Source of the DNA: DALYDP01 sp964541635
GTDB taxonomy: Bacteria > Patescibacteriota > Gracilibacteria > Peribacterales > Peribacteraceae
Direction: 5' to 3'
Assembly (NCBI GenBank): GCA_964541635.1
Contig: CAZIQM010000008.1
Coordinates: 1 to 28,632, forward strand
Length of the DNA: 28,632 nt
Of the stretch, positions 13,824 to 20,889 are shown piece by piece. The stretch's first letter is position 1. Each line of letters starts with the position of its first letter. The notes beneath the pieces were generated by a model, which saw only the letters and a list, made by a program, of their open reading frames with translations, was not told where the DNA came from and did not search any database. The translations under genes and the position numbers were made by a program.

Positions 13824-14780
13824 GTGCGCACACTCATCCTCGCCGGCGGATTCGCCACACGCTTGTGGCCGCTCACGGAGCACCGCGCGAAGCCGCTGCT
13901 CCCGCTCGTCGGCAAACCCATCCTCAGCCACATCGTCGACAAACTCCCCAAGGAGTTCCACGTCACGGTGAGCACGAACGCGGCGTTCGAAGAGCATTTC
14001 GACGCGTGGCAGAAGGAGGTGGGACGCCCGGTGACCGTGTACATCGAATCGGCGCTGCACGACGACACGAAGCTCGGCGCCCTGCGCGCCGTGGGCGATT
14101 GGATCGAGCGCGAGAAGATCGCGGAGGACGTGCTGCTCCTCACGGGCGACAACTACCTGGGTTTCGACATGGCGAAGTTCCTGGCGGCCTACCGCCCCGG
14201 AACCCCGTTGCTCGCCGCCTACGACATCGGCGACCTCGAGCACGCCAAGAAGTTCGGCACGGTCATCCTCGGCAAGGACGGGCACACCGTGGAAGCGTTC
14301 GAGGAGAAGCCGAAGGAGCCGAAGTCGACGTTCATCTCGACGGGCTGCAGCGTGTTGCCCGCGTCGGTGCTGCCGATCCTCGTCGAATACTCCAAGGAAC
14401 ACGCCGACAACGTCGGGGGCATCTTCGAGGAATTCCGCCGCCGCGACCATCCGGTGGACGCCTTCACGTTCACGGAGCCGTGGTTCGACATCGGTTCGTT
14501 CGAAGCGTATTTGCAGGCGACGATGCTGCTCGTGGGAGACGCCGAAGTGCACGGCGACCATTCGCGGTTCGAGGACAGCAAGCGCACGGGCAGCGTGGTC
14601 CTCGGCAAAGGAACGGACGTCGTCCGCAGCACGCTCACGAACACGGTGGTCTTCGACGACTGCTTCATCGAGGATTGCGTGCTCGAGAACTGCATCATCG
14701 ACAACGGATGTTCGCTCCGTGGGGTCGATCTCTCGGGCAAAATGCTGCGGGCGGACACCACCCTCATTTTGCCGAGATAA
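13824..14780 (+). CDS. Sugar-phosphate nucleotidyltransferase (RmlA/GlmU-like)
   Basis: A 318-aa NTP-transferase that would join a sugar 1-phosphate to a nucleotide for glycan synthesis. The N-terminus RTLILAGGFATRLWPLT with KPLLPLVGKP is the classic nucleotide-binding signature. LLLTGDNY carries the metal-binding Asp, and AFEEKP follows the usual strand. The last 70 residues contain hexapeptide-like repeats (VVFDDCFIEDCVLENCIIDNG), suggesting a short left-handed beta-helix. Starting at GTG 13824 gives the family-typical beginning and follows a TATCCT element by 6 bases; ATG 13806 would add six residues. The specific sugar is not determinable. It is adjacent to the sugar-transferase-like gene, so both may serve surface polysaccharide. 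Confidence 0.85.
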   Translation: MRTLILAGGFATRLWPLTEHRAKPLLPLVGKPILSHIVDKLPKEFHVTVSTNAAFEEHFDAWQKEVGRPVTVYIESALHDDTKLGALRAVGDWIEREKIAEDVLLLTGDNYLGFDMAKFLAAYRPGTPLLAAYDIGDLEHAKKFGTVILGKDGHTVEAFEEKPKEPKSTFISTGCSVLPASVLPILVEYSKEHADNVGGIFEEFRRRDHPVDAFTFTEPWFDIGSFEAYLQATMLLVGDAEVHGDHSRFEDSKRTGSVVLGKGTDVVRSTLTNTVVFDDCFIEDCVLENCIIDNGCSLRGVDLSGKMLRADTTLILPR

Positions 14781-14832
14781 AGAAGAGTTCAAGGTAGCCC
14801 GCATTCAAATTGCCCGGGTGGCAACCTTCGCC

Positions 14833-14838
14833 TACACT
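14833..14838 (+). promoter_or_regulatory. -10 element for the SecD-like lipoprotein gene
   Basis: TACACT, 9 bases before the ATG at 14848; no Shine-Dalgarno sequence between them. Confidence 0.45.
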
Positions 14839-14847
14839 CCCCGGGCA

Positions 14848-15510
14848 ATGAAAGCGCGCATGTTCGTCATTTACGGCCTTTCCGCCGCGATTCTCGCCGG
14901 TTGCGGGGGTCCGGCAACGACCTCCTACCGCCTGACGTTCGATACGCAGGACCCGGGGGACGTCTCCATGCTCACGACCGCCACGGTACGCGTCATGCAA
15001 CGGCGCCTCGACCGTCTCGGCGCGGAACTCTTCGGCCAGCACGTGGTCCAGGACGCCGAAGGCGCGAACCTGGAGATCACGGCGTCCGACAAGGGCGCCC
15101 TCGACGAACTGACCGCGGAAATGACCGCGCCCTTCGACCTCGACATCATGGTCGCGACGACGGGTTCGGGCGACGTGGCCGTCGAAGGTTACGGCTCGTT
15201 CGCGAAAACGGGCGTGACCGGCGACGACATCCGCATGGTGCTGGCGAAAGCGGCGGACAACGGCGTGGGCGCCTCGGTGCAAATCCGCTTCACGGACGAC
15301 GGCCTCGCCAAGATGCGCGACCTCTTCAAGAAGAACGTCGGCAAGGACCTCGGCCTGTTCGTCCGCGGCCGGCTGGTGAGCGCCCTCACCGTCAAAAGCG
15401 CCGAGCTGCCCAATCCCCTCGTGATCGACGGCATCCCCGATGCCGAGCTCGCCAACATTTTCGCCGACGACGTGAACGTCGGCATCCACGTTACCGTCAC
15501 TCCCCTCTGA
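14848..15510 (+). CDS. Lipoprotein with a SecD P1-like domain
   Basis: A 220-aa predicted lipoprotein. The signal peptide ends in the lipobox ILAGC, so the mature protein starts at Cys about residue 19. What follows resembles the extracytoplasmic P1 region of SecD: TTATVRVMQRRLDRLGA matches the SecD repeat around xVxxRVxxLGV. The later segment VQIRFTDDGLAKMRDLFKKN with GLFVRGRLVSALTVKSAEL resembles the P1 head of SecD (Tx.N.gk.laivvdg.v.saP.i). None of the SecD membrane helices are present. The stop is 4 bases before secD, so the two are probably one transcript. It could be an accessory subunit of the export motor; that role is inference. Confidence 0.7.
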   Translation: MKARMFVIYGLSAAILAGCGGPATTSYRLTFDTQDPGDVSMLTTATVRVMQRRLDRLGAELFGQHVVQDAEGANLEITASDKGALDELTAEMTAPFDLDIMVATTGSGDVAVEGYGSFAKTGVTGDDIRMVLAKAADNGVGASVQIRFTDDGLAKMRDLFKKNVGKDLGLFVRGRLVSALTVKSAELPNPLVIDGIPDAELANIFADDVNVGIHVTVTPL

Positions 15511-15514
15511 TCCC

Positions 15515-17944
15515 ATGGCCCACCGTTCTTCCACCTGGCCCGTCGTCACCGCCGTCGCGGCCGCAGCACTCCTCTTCGTCGCCCTCCCCTCGCAGTGGAA
15601 ACACTCGTTGCCGGGTTGGCTGAATCCGCCGTTCCACTTCGGTCTCGACCTGGCGGGCGGCACCCAGCTCGATTTCCGCATTTCGGAGGACGAAATCAAA
15701 TCGCAGCTCGCCACCGTCCGCGCGGACATCGCGAAAGCCGAGGCGGAACACGCCTCCCAGGCGACGCTGAACGCCCTTCGTTCCCAGGAGCGCGTGCTCA
15801 CGGAACAGGGCGAGAACGTCGTGGAAGCGATCCGCACGGTCCTCGAGAAGCGCATCAACTCGCTCGGCGTCAGCGAAGCGACGATCACCCCGTCGTACGT
15901 CGGCGACGAGAAACACCTGCTCGTGGAATGCCCGGGCATCATCGACACGCAGGTGTGCATCGATACCGTCGGCAAGACCATCCAGTTGGAATTCAAGGAG
16001 GAGCAGACCGACGCGACGCCCGAATTCGAGCGCACCGTCCGGGCGGCCGCCGCGGGCGCGTACACGGACATCCGCAACGGCTCGGGCACGCTCCAGAGCG
16101 TCGGCCAGGACATGGGCGACGAGCTGGGCATGGCCTACAGCGACAGCAAGACGTTCTTCAAGGACGACCTGCCCACGGGCCTCGCGGCCGCGTGGAACCT
16201 CTCGCCGGAACGCGGCGTGGCCCAATTCGAGGGCAGCCTGCCGGCGGCCGGCGCCGACGAAAACGGCCAGCCGATCGCGCGCGAAGCGAAGGGCATTTTC
16301 CTCGTGCAGGCGCTCGGCCCGCGCACGCAGACGGGTCGCACCCTCAACGAAGCTTCCGTGGCGTTCGCCGAACTCACGAAACAGCAGCAAGGCCTGACGA
16401 CCTCCACGGTCCGCGACGGCGCCATCGACGAGAAGTTCCCGGTGCGCCTCGCCGGCACGTTGCGCAGCATGAAGCAGGGCGAACTCGCGGTGTCCAAGCT
16501 CGATGACGGCACGGCCCACGTCCTCTTCCTGCGCCAGATGACCCCCGGCAAGGAACAGATCGACGTCAGCCACATCCTCGTGGCCTACAAAGGCGCCCAA
16601 TCGGCCGTCCCGGCCGTGACGCGCACGAAGGACGACGCCTTCAAGCACGCGCAGGAACTCCGCGCGCAGATCGACGCCGGCGGCGACTTCGACGCGCTGG
16701 CCCGCACCGACAACGACGCCCTCACGAAGGCCCAAGGCGGCCGCCTCGGCCTCGTCGGCCGCGAGCAACTCGCGCCGTCGTTCGCGGAAGCAGCGTTCCC
16801 GGCCAAGGCCGGCCAGATCCTCGGCCCGATCGAAACGCCCTTCGGTTACCACATCATCAAGGTGAACAGCGCCGCGTCGATGACGCCGGACCTCGTCACG
16901 TACGACGACCTCGTCGTCACGGGCGCCGACGCCGGCGATCGCGCCGACGGCATCCTTGCCGACCTGCAAGCGGGCCGCGTGAAGCGCATGGAAGACGCCA
17001 TCGCGCTCCGCGTGCTCTTCTTCTCGCTCGAGCCCACGGGCTGGAAGGACACGACCCTCGACGGCAAGCATTTCCGCTCGGCCACGGCGATCATGGATCC
17101 GAGCTCGAACCTCCCGGTCGTCCAGATTTCGTTCGACGACGAAGGCGGCACGATGTTCCAGGAACTGACGAAGAACAACATCGGCAAGCGCATCGCGATC
17201 TTCGTCGGCGGCCAGATGGTCACCGATCCCCGCGTGGAATCCGAGATCGCGGGCGGCGTCGCCATCATCACGCTCCCGAACCAGCCCCAAGCCATCCAGA
17301 AGGCCCAGCAGTTGGCCCAGGACCTCAACACGGGCGCCATCCCGGCCCCGATCCACTTGGTGGGCCAGCGCACGGTCGAACCGACGCTCGGCGCCCAGGC
17401 CCTCGCGACGTCCGTCCAAGCGGGCCTCATCGGCATCGTGATCGTCATGCTCTACATGATCTTCTTCTACCGCGCCTTCGGCGTGGTGGCGGCGTTCGCC
17501 CTGTCGTTCTACGCGGTCATCTTCCTCGCCATGTTCAAGCTCCCGCTCTTCCTGTTCTCGGGCCAGTACATGGTCCTCACGCTCGCGGGCGCGGCCGGCC
17601 TCATCCTCTCGATCGGCATGGCCGTGGACACGAACGTGCTCGTCTTCGAGCGCGTGAAGGAAGAACTGCGCAAGGGCAAGAGCCTCAAGAGCGCCATCGA
17701 CATCGGCTTCGAGAAGGCGTGGCCCAGCGTGCGCGACAGCAACATCTCCACGATCATCACGTGCGTGCTGCTCTTCATGATCGGCACCTCGATCGTCCGC
17801 GGCTTCGCCATCACCCTCGGCATCGGCGTCCTCATCTCGATGTTCACGGGCATGGTCGTCTCGCGCTGGATCACGGGCAAGATCGCGGCCACCGGCCTCT
17901 CCGGCTCCCCGAGCCTCTTCCCGGGCATGCAGAAACAGTCGTAA
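15515..17944 (+). CDS. secD: SecD with an inserted PpiC (parvulin) rotamase domain
   Basis: An 809-aa Sec translocon accessory subunit, much longer than usual for SecD. One N-terminal helix (about 7-25) precedes GLDLAGGTQ (43-51) and the P1 domain. Between about residues 165 and 490 an insertion contains a complete parvulin peptidyl-prolyl isomerase domain (about 350-449): SHILVA with H353, GGDFDALA, GGRLGLVGREQLAPSF, and FGYHIIKV with H446. A preceding segment (about 245-345, with FLVQALG and LFLRQM) looks like a degenerate second copy. The P1 head then continues (QISFDDEGG, IAIFVGG). Five C-terminal helices follow with the signature GMAVDTNVLVFERVKEEL (D705). No secF lies beside it; a strong terminator follows directly. 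Confidence 0.9.
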   Translation: MAHRSSTWPVVTAVAAAALLFVALPSQWKHSLPGWLNPPFHFGLDLAGGTQLDFRISEDEIKSQLATVRADIAKAEAEHASQATLNALRSQERVLTEQGENVVEAIRTVLEKRINSLGVSEATITPSYVGDEKHLLVECPGIIDTQVCIDTVGKTIQLEFKEEQTDATPEFERTVRAAAAGAYTDIRNGSGTLQSVGQDMGDELGMAYSDSKTFFKDDLPTGLAAAWNLSPERGVAQFEGSLPAAGADENGQPIAREAKGIFLVQALGPRTQTGRTLNEASVAFAELTKQQQGLTTSTVRDGAIDEKFPVRLAGTLRSMKQGELAVSKLDDGTAHVLFLRQMTPGKEQIDVSHILVAYKGAQSAVPAVTRTKDDAFKHAQELRAQIDAGGDFDALARTDNDALTKAQGGRLGLVGREQLAPSFAEAAFPAKAGQILGPIETPFGYHIIKVNSAASMTPDLVTYDDLVVTGADAGDRADGILADLQAGRVKRMEDAIALRVLFFSLEPTGWKDTTLDGKHFRSATAIMDPSSNLPVVQISFDDEGGTMFQELTKNNIGKRIAIFVGGQMVTDPRVESEIAGGVAIITLPNQPQAIQKAQQLAQDLNTGAIPAPIHLVGQRTVEPTLGAQALATSVQAGLIGIVIVMLYMIFFYRAFGVVAAFALSFYAVIFLAMFKLPLFLFSGQYMVLTLAGAAGLILSIGMAVDTNVLVFERVKEELRKGKSLKSAIDIGFEKAWPSVRDSNISTIITCVLLFMIGTSIVRGFAITLGIGVLISMFTGMVVSRWITGKIAATGLSGSPSLFPGMQKQS

Positions 17945-17964
17945 GCATCATTCGCTCCCAACGG

Positions 17965-17991
17965 AAAAAGGCGCCCGCGAGGCGCCTTTTT
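17965..17991. terminator. Bidirectional intrinsic terminator
   Basis: AAAAAGGCGCC, loop CGCGA, GGCGCCTTTTT: an 11-bp perfect stem with an A-run and a T-run, so it can stop transcription both from secD and from the convergent HExxH gene. Confidence 0.9.
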
Positions 17992-18000
17992 CGTGCGTCG

Positions 18001-18666
18001 TCAGGCCGCGACCGCGCGCTCTTCCTCGGGCGTTTCCAAGGGGTCTTGCAAGCGCGTGACGTCGCCGTCGCCCTTCAGGACCGATTCGAACTCCGCCCGT
18101 CCGACGCGGGCGATGATCTCCACGGCGAGGCGCTGGCCCTCGGCATACGTCTCTTCCGGCTGCCCCTCGCGGTGTTCGCGCATCCCCTTCCCCACGGCGT
18201 CGTTCCCCGTGAGCTCGGCGTGCCCTTCCAGCAGGAGCAGGTGGTCGATTTCCTCGCCGTCCACGACCAGCGTGCCGTGCAAGCGCGCCTGCTCCGCGTG
18301 CGCCCCTTCGTGGGCCGCCACGTGCTGCGCGCGTTCCACGTCTGCCGCGTCCTCCGCGTTGGCGAAGACCTCGCGGCTAAGCTCGATGCCGCCGTCGCCT
18401 CCGCCTACCTGCGCCCGGCCGAGGACGTTCGCGTCCAAGTCGGCGAGCCGCAGGCGTTCATTGCCCTTCGCGGCGGCTTCCAGGGTCTCCAGGCGCTCGT
18501 CCGCTTCGCCATCGTCCACGCGCCCGTCGTCGATCAACCCGCGCGCCTCCGCGCGGAATCCCGCGACGAACGATCCGACTGTTTCGGCGGAGCGCGCCGC
18601 GCGCAGTTGCGCCTCGCGAAGGTGGTCGATTCCTTCCGGCCGGTGATGGAGGGTGGGGGTGTCCAT
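18001..18666 (-). CDS. HExxH-motif protein, possible zincin
   Basis: A 221-aa, strongly acidic, soluble protein of unknown family. H119-E120-G-A-H123 (AAHEGAHAEQ) is an HExxH zinc-protease motif. About 25-30 residues later LLLLEGHAELTGND offers E147 or E151 as a third ligand, and the helix ETYAEGQRLAVEIIARVG is like those that follow the third ligand in many gluzincins. There is no signal peptide, so it is probably cytosolic. The ATG at 18666 is preceded by TTGACA, a 17-base spacer and AACGCT ending 8 bases before it. It converges with secD at a shared terminator. Protease activity is inference from the motif. Confidence 0.55.
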   Translation of the reverse strand: MDTPTLHHRPEGIDHLREAQLRAARSAETVGSFVAGFRAEARGLIDDGRVDDGEADERLETLEAAAKGNERLRLADLDANVLGRAQVGGGDGGIELSREVFANAEDAADVERAQHVAAHEGAHAEQARLHGTLVVDGEEIDHLLLLEGHAELTGNDAVGKGMREHREGQPEETYAEGQRLAVEIIARVGRAEFESVLKGDGDVTRLQDPLETPEEERAVAA

Positions 18667-18776
18667 GCGCGAAAAGCGTTTGCGCAAAACCCTCCCGTGT
18701 CAATGGTCTAGGGCCACTCCGGAATCGCGGACGGACATGACAAAAACGGCATATAAATGCGGAAAAACGACTGCAC

Positions 18777-18792
18777 GATTTTCCGGAAAATC
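18777..18792. repeat. 16-base perfect palindrome after folA
   Basis: GATTTTCCGGAAAATC lies immediately past the folA stop and upstream of the HExxH gene. It could form a weak hairpin (6-bp stem, CCGG loop) or serve as a binding site for a dimeric regulator. Confidence 0.4.
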
Positions 18793-18793
18793 C

Positions 18794-19309
18794 TCACTTT
18801 TTCTTCCCGCCCAAGCGTTCGAAGACCATCTGCGTGAACGCGAAGGGGTGCCTTTCATCCGCGGGATGCTCGATCCTGTCCGTCTCCCGCCAATCGAGGA
18901 AGTCGACCTGCGGGAAGAACGCGTCGGCGCCGTCGATCTCGGTATGGACGCGCGTCAGGTACAACCTATCGGCGATTTCGAGGCCGTAGCCGTAGAGCTG
19001 TGCCCCGCCGATGATGAATGCCTCGTCGCTGGAAAGGCTCGCGAGCCTTACGGCTTCGTCGACGCCGGGCACGACGTCGGCCCCGGGAGCGTCGTAGGAC
19101 GGCTGGCGGGTCACCACGATGTTCCGCCGGCCGGGAAGGGGCCTACGGCCCTCCGGAAGCGATTCCCAGGTCTTCCTGCCCATGATCACGGGCTTGCCCA
19201 TGGTCGTGTCGCGGAAGTACCGCCACTCGTCCGGCAACCGCCAGGGCATGGCGTTGTCCTTGCCGATGGCGTTGTTCTCGTCTGCGGCGACGATGACGGA
19301 GATGATCAT
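18794..19309 (-). CDS. folA: Dihydrofolate reductase
   Basis: 171 aa; reduces dihydrofolate to tetrahydrofolate with NADPH, regenerating the cofactor consumed by thymidylate synthase. Motifs: ISVIVAADENNAIGKDNAMPW at the N-terminus; LPDEWRYFRDTTMGKPVIMGRKTWESLP, where Glu takes the place of the E. coli Asp27 acid; PLPGRRNIVVTR; and AFIIGGAQLY with the conserved Gly-Gly. The ATG is one base beyond the thyA stop (TGACATG), so the two are one operon with coupled translation. A palindrome follows the stop. Confident. Confidence 0.96.
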   Translation of the reverse strand: MIISVIVAADENNAIGKDNAMPWRLPDEWRYFRDTTMGKPVIMGRKTWESLPEGRRPLPGRRNIVVTRQPSYDAPGADVVPGVDEAVRLASLSSDEAFIIGGAQLYGYGLEIADRLYLTRVHTEIDGADAFFPQVDFLDWRETDRIEHPADERHPFAFTQMVFERLGGKKK

Positions 19310-19310
19310 G

Positions 19311-20231
19311 TCAGACGGCGATGGGCGCCTTGATGGCCGGATACGGGTCGTAGTTCTCGAACGCGACGTCTTCGAAGCGGAAGTCCTCGAGGCGCTTCAC
19401 GGCCGGGTTCAACTTCAAGGTCGGCAGCGGCTTCGGCTCGCGCGAGAGCTGCTCCTTCACCTGGTCGAAGTGGTTGTTGTACACGTGCACGTCGCCGAAC
19501 GTGTGGATGAATTCGCCCGGTTCGAGGCCCGTGACCTGCGCGATCATGCACGTGAGGAGGCTGTAGCTGGCGATGTTGAACGGCACGCCGAGGAACGTGT
19601 CGGCGCTGCGCTGGTAGAGCTGGCACGAGAGCTTCCCGTCGGCCACGTAGAACTGGAAGAGCGAATGGCAGAGCGGCGGGGCGGTTTTCTTGTGGCTGGC
19701 GATATCGGCCGCGTTCCAGGCCGAGACGATGATGCGGCGCGAATCGGGCTTCTTCTTGATCGTCTCCACGGCTTCGCCGAGCTGGTCGTAGACCGTGCCG
19801 TCCGGCCCCTCCCAGCGGCGCCATTGCTTGCCGTACACGGGGCCCAGGTCGCCCCATTGCTTCGCGAATCCGGCATCGTCCTTCAGCTTCTGGATGAACG
19901 CTTTCTTCTCCTCCATCCAGGCGTCGGAGTACATGGGGAATTTCTCCGTGAGGCCGTTGGCGATGAGGTAATCCTGGAACGGCCACTCGTCCCAAATGTG
20001 CACGTCGTTATCCGCCAAATACTTGATGTTCGTGTCGCCGGCGATGAACCACAGGAGCTCGTGGACGATCGCCTTCACGCCCATCTTCTTCGTCGTGAGC
20101 AGCGGAAATCCCTTCGAGAGATCCACGCGGAACTGGTGACCGAACACGCTACGCGTACCAACACCCGTCCGATCGGACTTGTCGTATCCGTGCTCCATGA
20201 TGTGCCGAAGGAGGTCGTGGTATTGCTTCAT
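19311..20231 (-). CDS. thyA: Thymidylate synthase
   Basis: 306 aa; converts dUMP to dTMP using methylenetetrahydrofolate, the step that produces the dihydrofolate recycled by FolA next to it. The sequence is classical: RTGVGTRSVFG (phosphate-binding Arg), HELLWFIAGDTNIKYL, WGDLGPVYGKQWR, the nucleophile C188 in APPLCHSLFQFYV, QRSADTFLGVPFNIASYSLL, and HVYNNHFDQVKEQL. It is somewhat longer than the 264-aa E. coli enzyme because of an insertion around residues 85-125. The start is supported by an extended -10, TGC-TAGCAT, 7 bases upstream. Confidence 0.97.
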   Translation of the reverse strand: MKQYHDLLRHIMEHGYDKSDRTGVGTRSVFGHQFRVDLSKGFPLLTTKKMGVKAIVHELLWFIAGDTNIKYLADNDVHIWDEWPFQDYLIANGLTEKFPMYSDAWMEEKKAFIQKLKDDAGFAKQWGDLGPVYGKQWRRWEGPDGTVYDQLGEAVETIKKKPDSRRIIVSAWNAADIASHKKTAPPLCHSLFQFYVADGKLSCQLYQRSADTFLGVPFNIASYSLLTCMIAQVTGLEPGEFIHTFGDVHVYNNHFDQVKEQLSREPKPLPTLKLNPAVKRLEDFRFEDVAFENYDPYPAIKAPIAV

Positions 20232-20238
20232 GCGACGG

Positions 20239-20247
20239 ATGCTAGCA
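20239..20247 (-). promoter_or_regulatory. Extended -10 element of thyA-folA
   Basis: TGC-TAGCAT on the minus strand ends 7 bases before the thyA ATG, predicting a leaderless mRNA for the operon. Confidence 0.6.
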
Positions 20248-20283
20248 GCCGCGCGGTGCGTTGTCGCTGGACGCGTTTTCTGG

Positions 20284-20289
20284 TATCAT
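20284..20289 (+). promoter_or_regulatory. Extended -10 element of the 50-aa gene
   Basis: TGG-TATCAT with about 23 bases to the ATG at 20313. A GGAGGA at 20291-20296 lies too far upstream (16 bases) to act as a normal Shine-Dalgarno sequence. Confidence 0.45.
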
Positions 20290-20312
20290 TGGAGGAATAC
20301 ACAAACACCCCC

Positions 20313-20465
20313 ATGATCGACCGCGACCCCACCATTGGACACCGCCAGGACCGCTCGTTCGAAGAGATGAACGACGCTCTTTTTCAGGCCACCCTGGAGG
20401 GCAACGAGACGAAGATCATGACGCTGCAGCAGGAGATGCGGATGCGTTTCGGCGACCTGTTCTGA
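20313..20465 (+). CDS. 50-aa hypothetical protein
   Basis: A small acidic soluble protein without a recognisable domain. The central part (SFEEMNDALFQATLEGNETKIMTLQQEMRMRF, residues about 15-46, given in one run only as a position guide) is predicted to be helical. It lies upstream of mscL on the same strand, with 58 bases between. The ATG follows a C-rich tract and an extended -10 element. Its short length makes the call tentative, but the codon pattern is good and it fills an otherwise empty gap between thyA and mscL. Confidence 0.5.
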   Translation: MIDRDPTIGHRQDRSFEEMNDALFQATLEGNETKIMTLQQEMRMRFGDLF

Positions 20466-20487
20466 CGGCCACGGAACGGCCGCGATC

Positions 20488-20516
20488 TTGACTTTTTGGC
20501 GTGCATAAGGAGAATA
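20488..20516 (+). promoter_or_regulatory. mscL promoter and AAGGAG region
   Basis: TTGACT (20488-20493), a 17-base spacer and AGAATA (20511-20516). An AAGGAG at 20507-20512 is 11 bases before the ATG at 20524, so this gene could be either leaderless or, with a short leader, use a Shine-Dalgarno sequence. Confidence 0.35.
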
Positions 20517-20523
20517 CGGGGTC

Positions 20524-20889
20524 ATGAGCATCTACTCCGAATTCAAGGAATTCGCCGTGAAGGGCAACGTGATGGACCTCGCGATCGGCGTGGTCATCGG
20601 CGCGGCGTTCCAGAAGATCGTGAACAGCTTGGTCAACGATGTCTTGATGCCGCCCATCGGCGCGCTCATGGGCGCCGTGAACTTCGCCGACCTCTTCGTG
20701 AACCTATCGGGCACCGAGGTCGCCAGCCTGGCAGACGCCAAGGCGAAGGGCGTGCCGGTCCTCGCCTACGGCAACTTCATCAACGTCATCCTCGAGTTCT
20801 TCATCGTCGCCTGGGCGCTGTTCCTGATGGTGAAGCTCATGAACAGGCTCCGCCGCCAGCAGGCCAAAAAAGACGAGGCGAAGGCGTGA
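20524..20889 (+). CDS. mscL: Large-conductance mechanosensitive channel
   Basis: A 121-aa homopentameric inner-membrane channel that opens under membrane tension and releases solutes on osmotic downshock. The typical pattern is present: an N-terminal amphipathic helix SIYSEFKEFAVKGN, the first transmembrane helix with VMDLAIGVVIGAAFQKIVNSLV, the conserved NDVLMPPIG, the periplasmic loop, FINVILEFFIVAWALFLMV as second helix, and a charged C-terminal helix. Length is somewhat shorter than the E. coli protein. Its TGA is immediately followed by the TCA of the convergent dipZ-like gene. Confidence 0.95.
   Translation: MSIYSEFKEFAVKGNVMDLAIGVVIGAAFQKIVNSLVNDVLMPPIGALMGAVNFADLFVNLSGTEVASLADAKAKGVPVLAYGNFINVILEFFIVAWALFLMVKLMNRLRRQQAKKDEAKA

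Noticed and set aside
15497..17419. A 640-codon open frame on the minus strand opposite secD
   Set aside because: It is antisense to the unmistakable SecD-PpiC gene, has the Arg/Val/Asp/Ala-rich composition of GC-rich shadow frames and no recognisable motif.
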